From Streptosporangiaceae bacterium (GTDB lineage: Bacteria; Actinomycetota; Actinomycetes; Streptosporangiales; Streptosporangiaceae): a DNA stretch of 6,738 nucleotides. Positions 1-5,907 of the stretch are shown one piece after another. Numbering within the stretch: the stretch's first letter is position 1; the number at the start of each line of letters is the position of its first letter. The notes below the pieces were generated by a model, which was given only the letters and a program-made list of their open reading frames with translations, did not search any database and was not told where the DNA came from. Both the position numbers and the translations under genes were made by a program. Location of the stretch: NCBI GenBank assembly GCA_030040415.1, contig JASHTT010000113.1, positions 1-6,738 on the forward strand. The letters run 5' to 3'.

Positions 1-449
1 GCCTCGGCGAGCTTCAGCAGGCTGCGCCGCGGCGGGCTGAACACGTCGATCTCCAGGCAGTGGCTGTCCGTGGTCCACGCGCCATGCGGCACCCAGGACG
101 GCACGACCGCCACGTCGCCCTTGCGCATGACCCGCACGTCGCCGTCGAGGTCGAAGGTGAACTCGCCGTCCAGCACGATGACGATCTGCTCCTCCTCGTG
201 CACGTGCCGCGGAGCCTCCGTGCCCGGCGTGAAGCTGACGAAGTTCGTCATCGCCTGGTACCCGAGCACCGGCCGGAACCCGAGCCCCGGCAGGAACTCG
301 ACGGGCGTGATCGCGTCCACGTTGACGTACTTGCCTGGTCCGGCGGGCTCGCCGAGCGCTTCGGTCGTGAAATGGCTCTCGGCGTCTCCCAGCGACTCCC
401 CGTCGGTGGCCGGCCCGCCTGCTGCCGGTTCCTGTGTCACGTCACTCAC
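1..449 (-). CDS. Cupin-domain protein (3' end cut by window edge)
   Basis: Reading from the GTG at 449-447 gives 149 codons with no stop before the window edge, so the C-terminus is missing. After a polar, Glu/Gly-rich N-terminal stretch of about 40 residues comes a single cupin barrel. Motif 1 is HVHEEEQ (His82, His84, Gln88), followed by VLDGEF; motif 2 is GDVAVVPSWVPHGAW (His122). These four residues match the three-His/one-Gln metal site of small HxHxxEQ cupins, so a divalent metal is likely bound. Such proteins include dioxygenases, isomerases, lyases and sugar- or amino-acid-modifying enzymes, and the sequence does not choose among them. No DNA-binding domain is present in the visible part. 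The start overlaps the aminotransferase stop by 4 bp (GTGA) and has a GGAGG 4-5 nt upstream, so the two genes are very probably cotranscribed and coupled in translation. An in-frame GTG three codons later (440) is an alternative start. Confidence 0.85.
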   Translation of the reverse strand, partial: MSDVTQEPAAGGPATDGESLGDAESHFTTEALGEPAGPGKYVNVDAITPVEFLPGLGFRPVLGYQAMTNFVSFTPGTEAPRHVHEEEQIVIVLDGEFTFDLDGDVRVMRKGDVAVVPSWVPHGAWTTDSHCLEIDVFSPPRRSLLKLAE

Positions 450-1726
450 CGCTCCTCCAGCGCAGTCCTGAGCACCTCGCCGATCCGGCGGATGCCTTCG
501 TCGATCAGGTCATCGGCGACGCGGCTGTAGGCGAGGCGGATCTGCGCCGCGCCTTCGTCACCAGGGTAGAAGGGCCGTCCAGGCACGTACGCGACCTTCA
601 GCGCGCGAGCCTGCCCGGACAACGCCACCGTGTCCGTGCCTGCTGGCGCGGTCAGCCAGATGTAGAAGCCACCCTCCGGCACGGTCCACGTCGTACCCTC
701 CGGCATGTGCGCGGCCAGCGCCTTGCCCATCAGCTCGGCCCGCCGGGCATACAGCGCGCGGGAGGCGACGAGCTGCCGGTCCAGTTGCCCGCTGCGGCCG
801 TACTCCTCGAGCATCCGCTGGCCGAGCGCGCCCGAGCACTGGTCGGAATTCTGCTTGGCGACCACCAGCCGGCTGATGATCTCGGCCGGTCCCGCTGCCC
901 AGCCCAGCCGTACGCCGGGACTGAAGATCTTGGAGAACGTCCCCGCCTGGAGCACGACGTCCGGTGCCATCGACCACAGGCTCGGCGGCGGCTCAGCCCC
1001 GAAGCCGAGATCGCGGTAGGCGACATCCTCCACTATCAGGAAGCCGTACCGCCGGGCCAGTGCGATCAGCTCGGTGCGGCGAGTTGCGCTCAGCGTCAGG
1101 CCGGTCGGGTTCTGGTAGTCGGGGATCGTGTACAGGATTTTCGGCCGCAGCCCTGCTGCGAGCTGACCGGCCAGCACGTCGACTTGCATGCCGTCGTCAT
1201 CGACCGGCACGCCGCGCACGTCTGCTTCGTAGCCGCGGAAGGCCATGATCGCGCCGAGGTACGTGGGGGCCTCCACGACCACTGCGTCGCCCGGGTCCAG
1301 GTAGGTCTTGGCGACCAGTTCCATGCAGTCGATGCCGCCGCTGGTGATCATCAACTCGCCGCCGCCTGGTGTCCGGCCCTGCACACCGGCCAGCCTGCCG
1401 GCCACGTAGTCGCGCACGCTCGCGATGCCCTCGGTGGCCGAATACTGCAGCGCGACACCGGGTTCGTCGGCGATGAGCCGGGCGGCTATGTCCGCGAGCA
1501 CGCCAGTAGGGAACGTGCCGGGGTCGGGGAACCCGCCGGAGAAAGTGATCACGTCGGACGCGCCGGCCAGAGCCAGGATCGCGGTGATCTCACCGCCGCC
1601 CAGGCCTTTGGTGCGTCTCGCGAGCCCGGCGTCCCAATCAAGACCCGCCGCTCTGCCGGTCGAGCCAGTGCTGTTAAAGCCGGTGTCACTGATGCTGGTG
1701 CCACTCTGGTCAAGTGCTGCGGTCAT
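446..1726 (-). CDS. PLP-dependent class I/II aminotransferase
   Basis: This encodes a fold-type I aminotransferase of 426 residues from the chosen start, a normal length for the LysN / 2-aminoadipate / kynurenine aminotransferase-like group and without the GntR helix-turn-helix of MocR proteins. Numbered from that start, visible landmarks are FSGGFPDPGTFP near residue 63, QYSATEG (the Y...G element facing the cofactor) near 95, PTYLG (Tyr156), YQNPTG (Asn206), VEDVAYRDL (Asp234, which would pair with the pyridine nitrogen, and Tyr237), the Schiff-base lysine in GTFSKIFSPGVRLGW (Lys266) and the substrate-carboxylate arginine in IRLAYSRV (Arg397). All key residues are present, so it should be an active cytosolic transaminase. 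The donor amino acid cannot be read from sequence; aromatic, branched-chain or aminoadipate substrates are all known in the group. The ATG at 1726 is preferred because GGAAG lies 5 nt upstream. An upstream ATG at 1777 would add 17 residues but runs through the promoter and operator of the divergent gene. Confidence 0.9.
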   Translation of the reverse strand: MTAALDQSGTSISDTGFNSTGSTGRAAGLDWDAGLARRTKGLGGGEITAILALAGASDVITFSGGFPDPGTFPTGVLADIAARLIADEPGVALQYSATEGIASVRDYVAGRLAGVQGRTPGGGELMITSGGIDCMELVAKTYLDPGDAVVVEAPTYLGAIMAFRGYEADVRGVPVDDDGMQVDVLAGQLAAGLRPKILYTIPDYQNPTGLTLSATRRTELIALARRYGFLIVEDVAYRDLGFGAEPPPSLWSMAPDVVLQAGTFSKIFSPGVRLGWAAGPAEIISRLVVAKQNSDQCSGALGQRMLEEYGRSGQLDRQLVASRALYARRAELMGKALAAHMPEGTTWTVPEGGFYIWLTAPAGTDTVALSGQARALKVAYVPGRPFYPGDEGAAQIRLAYSRVADDLIDEGIRRIGEVLRTALEER

Positions 1727-1731
1727 CGGCG

Positions 1732-1736
1732 CTTCC
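1732..1736 (-). promoter_or_regulatory. Ribosome binding site deciding the aminotransferase start
   Basis: Reading the minus strand, GGAAG sits 5 nt before the ATG at 1726. The alternative in-frame ATGs at 1777 and 1753 lack a comparable purine-rich site, and the residues between 1777 and 1726 do not resemble the family. This supports the shorter protein and leaves the palindromes at 1753-1797 outside the coding region. Confidence 0.6.
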
Positions 1737-1741
1737 GTCTC

Positions 1742-1770
1742 TTGACAGGCCATCTTACGAATGTAAGAAT
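1742..1770 (+). promoter_or_regulatory. Predicted promoter of the Lrp-family regulator and amine-ligase operon
   Basis: A perfect TTGACA (1742-1747) is followed by a 17-bp spacer and AAGAAT (1765-1770, 4 of 6 matches to the -10 consensus), preceded by TG at 1762-1763 in the extended -10 position. The predicted transcription start is near 1777, leaving an untranslated leader of about 78 nt before the ATG at 1855. The -35 box lies just upstream of the aminotransferase ribosome site on the opposite strand, so the two divergent transcripts would interfere or be co-regulated. No convincing -35/-10 pair was found for the minus-strand direction; TAAGAT (minus strand, 1757-1752) is only a weak -10 candidate. 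Basis: consensus matching by eye. Confidence 0.55.
1753..1768. promoter_or_regulatory. Palindromic operator candidate 1
   Basis: TCTTAC-GAAT-GTAAGA is a perfect inverted repeat with 6-bp arms and a 4-bp centre. It occupies the promoter spacer and overlaps the first four bases of the -10 box of the divergent regulator gene, a typical place for a repressor to exclude RNA polymerase. Its TTAC-N4-GTAA core recurs at 1786-1797. The likely ligand is the adjacent Lrp/AsnC-type protein, since these regulators usually control their own gene and the divergent neighbour; that assignment is inference. Confidence 0.5.
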
Positions 1771-1785
1771 TTTCCATCTTCTGCT

Positions 1786-1797
1786 TTACAGAGGTAA
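1786..1797. promoter_or_regulatory. Palindromic operator candidate 2
   Basis: TTAC-AGAG-GTAA repeats the core of the palindrome at 1753-1768. The two centres are 31 bp apart, close to three helical turns, so both would face the same side of the DNA. This site starts about 9 bp past the predicted transcription start of the regulator gene, suiting a second dimer in an autorepressing or DNA-wrapping complex. The arms are only 4 bp, so on its own it would be weak; the shared core and phasing are what support it. Confidence 0.45.
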
Positions 1798-1854
1798 CCC
1801 CACCGCCCTCAGCATAACTCAGATTAGTCCGGTCTACGAACGGTTAGCTGGCAT

Positions 1855-2448
1855 ATGACATCCGTCTCGGCGCCCCTCGCGAGGCTGACCGAGGTCCGCT
1901 CCGCCCCCCCGGCACCGGTGGAGGTCGACGACCTCGACCTGGCGCTGTTGCGTGCGCTCGCCACGGACGCCCGCCAGTCGCAGCGCGCGCTTGCGCGGCA
2001 GATAGAGATGTCGCCGCCCGCTGTCGCCGACAGGCTGGCCAGGCTCGAGCGCAGCGGTGCGATCCGCGGCTACCGGGTCGACGTGGACTGGGCTGCCCTT
2101 GGCTACCCGGTCGTGGTCTACCTCGCCGTGACCGCCGGGCCCGGCATGGATCTCAGCGAGATCATCGAGGCGATCCGCGCGCTGCCCGAGGCCGAGGACA
2201 TGAGCGTCGTGACCGGCGGCCTGGACCTGCTGGTACGGCTCCGGGTGCGGGACCACGCGCACCTGCGCGCACTCCTGCTGGACAAGATCTTCCAGATCAA
2301 CGGCGTGCAGCGGACCGAGACCTTCCTGTCGCTTGCCGACGTCGAGTCGGAAAACTTCACGGCCGCGATGATCGACCAGATGAGCCAGCGTCGCGGCGAG
2401 GCCAGAATCGGAGGACATTCAGGTGACAGACACCAGCCCGGCCGGTAG
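1855..2448 (+). CDS. Lrp/AsnC-family transcriptional regulator
   Basis: A 197-residue protein. After a non-conserved N-terminal tail of about 24 residues comes the AsnC-type helix-turn-helix (residues 26-75: LDLALLRALATDARQSQRAL, then SPPAVADRLARLERSGAIRGYRV), followed by the RAM/AsnC effector and oligomerisation domain (about 85-160) with VTGGLDLLVRLRV in the place of the ligand-pocket glycine turn. Family members form dimers to octamers or hexadecamers that wrap DNA and respond to amino acids or related small molecules. The last 30 or so residues are an extension beyond the usual end. The ATG at 1855 has no good Shine-Dalgarno site; the next in-frame start, GTG at 1918, has none either and would leave only a few residues before the helix-turn-helix, so the ATG is kept. 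The gene heads the operon and diverges from the aminotransferase, which suggests it regulates both arms. Its 3' end overlaps the ligase gene by 26 bp. Confidence 0.88.
   Translation: MTSVSAPLARLTEVRSAPPAPVEVDDLDLALLRALATDARQSQRALARQIEMSPPAVADRLARLERSGAIRGYRVDVDWAALGYPVVVYLAVTAGPGMDLSEIIEAIRALPEAEDMSVVTGGLDLLVRLRVRDHAHLRALLLDKIFQINGVQRTETFLSLADVESENFTAAMIDQMSQRRGEARIGGHSGDRHQPGR
2410..2415 (+). promoter_or_regulatory. Ribosome binding site of the ligase gene, inside the regulator gene
   Basis: GGAGGA lies 7 nt before the GTG at 2423 and inside the last codons of the regulator gene. It fixes the GTG as the ligase start, although the first 35 or so residues are a low-complexity Ser/Gly/Pro tail that the family lacks. 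The arrangement lets ribosomes finishing the regulator feed translation of the ligase. Confidence 0.7.
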
Positions 2449-3970
2449 CAGCCCGTCGGCGTCGGGGGCATCCCCGGGCCGCAGCGACGCGCACGGCGTG
2501 GGTCAGCCGGGCTTCGTCGCGCGGAACGGCCTGTACACACCCGAGCAGGCGGCAGCAGCCCAGGAAGTGGCCGACAAGATCCGCGCGCTTGACCTGCGGA
2601 CCGTGCGGCTCGTGGTGGTGGACCAGCACGGCGTGCCGCGCGCCAAGTCACTGTCGCCCGAGGTGGCGATCGCGGCGATGGCCAACGGGCTGGACTTCTC
2701 CGGCGCCATCTACAGCCTCGACACGGGCAACCAGGTGTTCGTCCCCGCGTTCGCGTCCGGTGGCGGGTTCGGAATCGCGGAGTTCACGGGATTCCCTGAC
2801 ATCGTCCTCGTGCCCGACGCGACGACGTTCCGCGTCCTGCCGTGGGCCGACAGGACAGGCTGGATGCTGTGCGACACCTACTTCGCCAACGGCCAGCCGG
2901 TGCCGCTGGACGGTCGCGGCCTGCTCCGCCGGATGCTCGCCGAACTGAACGACGCCGGCTTCGGCTACCTGGCCGGGATCGAGATCGAGTACTACATCGT
3001 CAAGGTCGACTCGCAGCACGTGCTGCCGGACGACGCCGGATTCACCCCGCCGCCACCGCCGGTCAGCGTGTTCGAGCGCGGCTACCAGTACCTGTCGGAG
3101 GTCCGGCTGGACAGCGTGGCAGACACGCTCGAGGCGGTGCGCGACGGGCTGACCGCGATCGGGCTGCCACCGCGGTCGATGGAAGACGAGTGGGGCCCCG
3201 GCCAGATGGAGTTCAGCTTCAGCCCGATCGCGGGGCTCGCGGCCGCCGACGCCGTGGTGCTGTTCCGGTCTGCGGTCAAGCAGATCTGCCAGCGCCGGGG
3301 GCTGCTCGCCAGCTTCATGTGCGCGCCCGCGCTGCCGAACTTCTTCCCCTCGGGGTGGCACCTGCACGAGTCGCTGAGTTCCCTGCAGGACGGCCGGAAC
3401 GTCATGGCCAGCAACGACGACTACCTGTCCGCGACCGGGCGGCAGTTTGTCGCCGGGCTGCTTGACCACTCCCTGCCGATGAACGTGTTCGCCACGCCGA
3501 CCGTCAACGGCTACAAGCGGTACCGGCCGTACTCCTTCGCGCCCGACCGGGTGTGCTGGGCGCTGGAGAACCGCGGCGCCCTGGTCCGGGTGCAGGGTGC
3601 GCCGGGCGACGCCAACAGCCACGTCGAGATGCGGATGGGCGAGCCTGCCGCCAACCCCTACCTGTATATGGCGGCGAACATCGCCGCCGGGCTGGATGGC
3701 ATCCGGCGCGCGCTGGTCCCGCCACCCCCGGTCGAGGCCGACCCGTACGCCACCGACAACACCCCGCTGCCGACGTCGCTCGCGCAGGCCATCACCGAAC
3801 TCGACCGCGATGCGTTCTTCCGCAAGGCGTTCGGCGACACGCTGGTCGACTACCTGCTGCAGATGAAGCGCGCGGAAGTCGCGCGCTACGACGCGGCCAT
3901 CGCGGAGAACCCGCCGGCCGCTCTGCAGGTCACCGACTGGGAAATGCGCGAGTACTTCGAGTTCTACTGA
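2423..3970 (+). CDS. Glutamine-synthetase-like gamma-glutamyl-amine ligase (substrate unknown)
   Basis: A 515-residue member of the glutamine synthetase (GS) family. A disordered tail (1-35) precedes the small beta-grasp domain (about 55-145) and the catalytic domain (about 160-515). Catalytic residues present by eye alignment to Salmonella GS are Glu187 and Glu189 (GIEIEY), Glu256 and Glu263 (EWGPGQME), His313 (SGWHLHESL), Arg366 (NGYKRYRP), Arg384 and Arg389 (ENRGALVRV), and Glu402 and Arg404 (VEMRMGEPAANPYL). These are the metal, glutamate and phosphate ligands, so ATP-dependent gamma-glutamyl transfer is expected. The ammonium-site residues are not kept: the position of Asp50 (FDGSS) is Ser93 in FSGAI, and that of Glu327 (GYEAP) is Phe372 in YSFAP. 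The adenylylation-site region of housekeeping GlnA (NLY near the C-terminus) is not seen. This pattern fits enzymes that glutamylate organic amines (polyamine, ethanolamine, isopropylamine or aniline types), and the downstream permease agrees. True ammonia-assimilating GS is less likely. Confidence 0.85.
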   Translation: MTDTSPAGSSPSASGASPGRSDAHGVGQPGFVARNGLYTPEQAAAAQEVADKIRALDLRTVRLVVVDQHGVPRAKSLSPEVAIAAMANGLDFSGAIYSLDTGNQVFVPAFASGGGFGIAEFTGFPDIVLVPDATTFRVLPWADRTGWMLCDTYFANGQPVPLDGRGLLRRMLAELNDAGFGYLAGIEIEYYIVKVDSQHVLPDDAGFTPPPPPVSVFERGYQYLSEVRLDSVADTLEAVRDGLTAIGLPPRSMEDEWGPGQMEFSFSPIAGLAAADAVVLFRSAVKQICQRRGLLASFMCAPALPNFFPSGWHLHESLSSLQDGRNVMASNDDYLSATGRQFVAGLLDHSLPMNVFATPTVNGYKRYRPYSFAPDRVCWALENRGALVRVQGAPGDANSHVEMRMGEPAANPYLYMAANIAAGLDGIRRALVPPPPVEADPYATDNTPLPTSLAQAITELDRDAFFRKAFGDTLVDYLLQMKRAEVARYDAAIAENPPAALQVTDWEMREYFEFY

Positions 3971-3985
3971 CCCTGGGAGGGTGCC

Positions 3986-4321
3986 ATGGCATTGCAGCAC
4001 ATCGTGCTGTTCAGCTTCCCGCGCGAACTGTCGGCTGCGGAGGCGGCGGAGATGCGGGACATGGTCGCCTCCTGGCCCGCCGAGATCGGCCTGATGACCA
4101 AGTGCCGCCTCGGCACCGACCTGACAGGCGCGCGCACCCGCGGCTACTCACAACTTCTCTACACCGAATTCCCCGACGTAGACACGATGAACGCCTACCG
4201 CGCACATCCCGCGCACATCAGGTTCATGGACTGGCTGACGGAACGTGACTGCACACCGCTGGCCTTTGACTACCTGCTAGACGAGCACACAGTCCTCATG
4301 ACCGAATCAGGACCGAAGTAA
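3986..4321 (+). CDS. Dabb-domain (stress-responsive A/B barrel) protein
   Basis: A 111-residue single-domain protein. The ferredoxin-like dimeric alpha-beta barrel shows its usual marks: His5 at the start of strand 1 (QHIVLFSF), a first helix (about 16-30), a YSQLLYTEFPDVDTMNAYRAHPAHIRF segment split over 54-80 containing the diagnostic Y..HP.H (Tyr71, His74, Pro75, His77), and a closing FDYLL strand (94-98). Relatives include plant stress proteins and olivetolic acid cyclase, plus many bacterial proteins of unknown role; the fold often houses a small hydrophobic ligand between two subunits. It starts 15 bp after the ligase stop with GGGAGG 5 nt before the ATG, and is followed 15 bp later by the permease, so it belongs to the operon. 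A role in binding or rearranging the ligase substrate or product is inference. Confidence 0.85.
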   Translation: MALQHIVLFSFPRELSAAEAAEMRDMVASWPAEIGLMTKCRLGTDLTGARTRGYSQLLYTEFPDVDTMNAYRAHPAHIRFMDWLTERDCTPLAFDYLLDEHTVLMTESGPK

Positions 4322-4336
4322 GAGAGGAGCGGACCC

Positions 4337-5818
4337 ATGGCCAAGACCAGTCCCGACCTGATTGTCGGCGCCGCCTCCGGCGAGCTAGCGCACGGCTCAT
4401 TGCGCCTGTGGGACGCCATTGCGATCTCCGTGTCAGTGCTTGCGCCTGGCATGGCGATGCTGCTGAATGTGTCCGGAGTCGCCACCACCGCGGGTGGCTC
4501 CACACCGCTCGCGTTCGTGCTGGGCGGCGTCGCCTGTCTCGCGCTAGCCTTCGTGGTGATCGGCTTCACCCGGCGGATGGCGTCGGCCGGATACGCCTAC
4601 ACCTATGCCAGCCGCAGCCTCGGCAAGCACGCCGGTTTCATGGCGGGCTGGCTGTACTTCTTCGGCTTCATCTGCTTCGTGCCGATGACGATGTCCGGCG
4701 TTGGCTACCTCGCAACTGACCTGCTCGGGATCGGCACTGGCTGGTGGATCCTGTTCTTCTTCATCGGCATGGTCCTGATCGTCTTGCTCTCGGTGGTGCG
4801 GATCAAGGTCACCACCAGAGTCCAGTTGATCGTGGGCATCGCCACCGTGGCTGTCATCGTGCTGGTTGACCTGATCACGACCGCCAAGGGCGGCGTGCAT
4901 GGCCAGGCCGCCGGCGCCTTCACGTTCGGCCACACGCTCACCGGCGGATTCAACGGGGTGTTCTACGGCATCATCCTCGGCGTCACCTCCTACATCGGGT
5001 TCGAGACTGCGGCGGACTTCGGCGAGGAGACGGCGCAGCCGCGTAAGTACATCCCGATCGCCGTGATCGTCGCGACGCTGTTCGCCGTCGTGTTCTACGT
5101 GTGGACCACGTACGCGGAGACGATCGGGTACGGGGTCGGCAACGGTGCAAAGTTCGCGGCCGACCCGGTAGCCCTGCAGACGATCGCGAACATCTTCATC
5201 GGCTCATGGCTCGGCACCCTGGTACTGCTCGGCGGCATGCTGTCGGCCTTCATCGTCTGCGTCGCATGCGCAACGGCCGCGGCCCGTACCCTGTTCGCGA
5301 TGGGCCGGGAGGGCGTGCTGCCGTCCGCGTTCGCCCGTACCCACCACCGGTTCAAGACGCCGGTCAACGCGATCCTGACGGTGACGGTTGTGTCGATCCT
5401 GATGGCGCTGCTGATGGGCTACCCGCTGTACGACAGCGCGTTCGGGCGGCCGTTCAGCAATTACTACTTCTGGGCGACCGTCGGCACGCTGGCGATCATC
5501 GTCGTGTACGGCATGCTGTGCTTCGGCGGCATCGTCTTCTTCTACCGGACCCGCGCCACCCGGCGGTGGAACCCGCTCGTGCATGTCGTCGTGCCGCTCG
5601 TCGGCGCCGCTGTGTTCGGTGCTGCGCTGTACGGATCCATTTACCCGGCACCGCCCGGCATCCTCAAGTGGACTCCGTACGTGGCTCTGGTCTGGCTGGT
5701 CATCGGCATCGTCGTGCTGGTCTGGCTGCGCCTCACGCGGCCAGAGTCGGTGGCGCAGATCGGCTCGATCCTCGGCGAGGAGGGCGGTGTCGAGGCAGAG
5801 GTGCTCGACACCGTCTGA
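4337..5818 (+). CDS. APC-family amino acid/amine permease
   Basis: A 493-residue inner-membrane transporter with about 12 hydrophobic segments, at roughly 26-48, 56-77, 98-125, 135-154, 162-182, 204-222, 240-260, 286-314, 344-361, 376-403, 414-434 and 446-465. The LAPGMAMLL stretch in helix 1 (35-43) forms the unwound substrate-binding region of the APC fold, and YIGFETAADFGEETAQPRK (219-237) is the helix 6 and following loop motif of amino acid-polyamine-organocation permeases, with Glu222 and the acidic EE pair. CATAAARTLFAMGREGVLP (311-329) is the usual helix 8 exit. Length is standard. The short acidic C-terminal tail has no obvious motif. Substrate specificity cannot be read; from its place in the operon it probably imports the amine or amino acid that the ligase glutamylates. 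AGAGGAG lies 7 nt before the ATG, 15 bp after the Dabb gene stop. It is the last gene before the terminator. Confidence 0.9.
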   Translation: MAKTSPDLIVGAASGELAHGSLRLWDAIAISVSVLAPGMAMLLNVSGVATTAGGSTPLAFVLGGVACLALAFVVIGFTRRMASAGYAYTYASRSLGKHAGFMAGWLYFFGFICFVPMTMSGVGYLATDLLGIGTGWWILFFFIGMVLIVLLSVVRIKVTTRVQLIVGIATVAVIVLVDLITTAKGGVHGQAAGAFTFGHTLTGGFNGVFYGIILGVTSYIGFETAADFGEETAQPRKYIPIAVIVATLFAVVFYVWTTYAETIGYGVGNGAKFAADPVALQTIANIFIGSWLGTLVLLGGMLSAFIVCVACATAAARTLFAMGREGVLPSAFARTHHRFKTPVNAILTVTVVSILMALLMGYPLYDSAFGRPFSNYYFWATVGTLAIIVVYGMLCFGGIVFFYRTRATRRWNPLVHVVVPLVGAAVFGAALYGSIYPAPPGILKWTPYVALVWLVIGIVVLVWLRLTRPESVAQIGSILGEEGGVEAEVLDTV

Positions 5819-5827
5819 CCTCAGCGT

Positions 5828-5872
5828 TATCGCGGGTGGGCGGCCGGCGCCGCCGGCCGCCCACCCGCGATA
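5828..5872. terminator. Bidirectional hairpin terminator between convergent genes
   Basis: Bases 5828-5849 and 5851-5872 are a perfect 22-bp inverted repeat around a single central base, so the RNA would fold into a very stable GC-rich hairpin in either direction, with the innermost pairs opening to make the loop. It begins 9 bp after the permease stop and ends 35 bp before the lipase stop. There is no T tract on either side, matching the U-less hairpins common at actinobacterial gene ends. Confidence 0.8.
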
Positions 5873-5907
5873 TCTCCGGCTCTGGCCACACAATGGGCCG
5901 TCGCCTG

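Noticed and set aside
1727..1777. A 17-residue longer N-terminus for the aminotransferase, from the ATG at 1777
   Set aside because: It has a poor ribosome site, its residues do not resemble the family, and it overlaps the promoter and palindromes of the divergent gene. The ATG at 1726 has GGAAG at good spacing.
434..1858. A 474-codon open frame on the plus strand opposite the aminotransferase
   Set aside because: It is rich in Arg, His, Gly and Ala without any recognisable domain, and lies antisense to a gene with all PLP-enzyme motifs. GC-rich codon bias commonly leaves such antisense frames open.
2423..3970. Housekeeping ammonia-assimilating glutamine synthetase (GlnA)
   Set aside because: The ammonium-site acidic residues and the C-terminal adenylylation motif are not found, and the gene sits with a permease and its own regulator rather than in a nitrogen-assimilation context.
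2648..4000. A 450-codon open frame on the minus strand opposite the ligase
   Set aside because: No domain, Arg/His/Val/Gly-rich composition typical of antisense shadow in high-GC DNA, and the opposite strand encodes a complete GS-family catalytic site.
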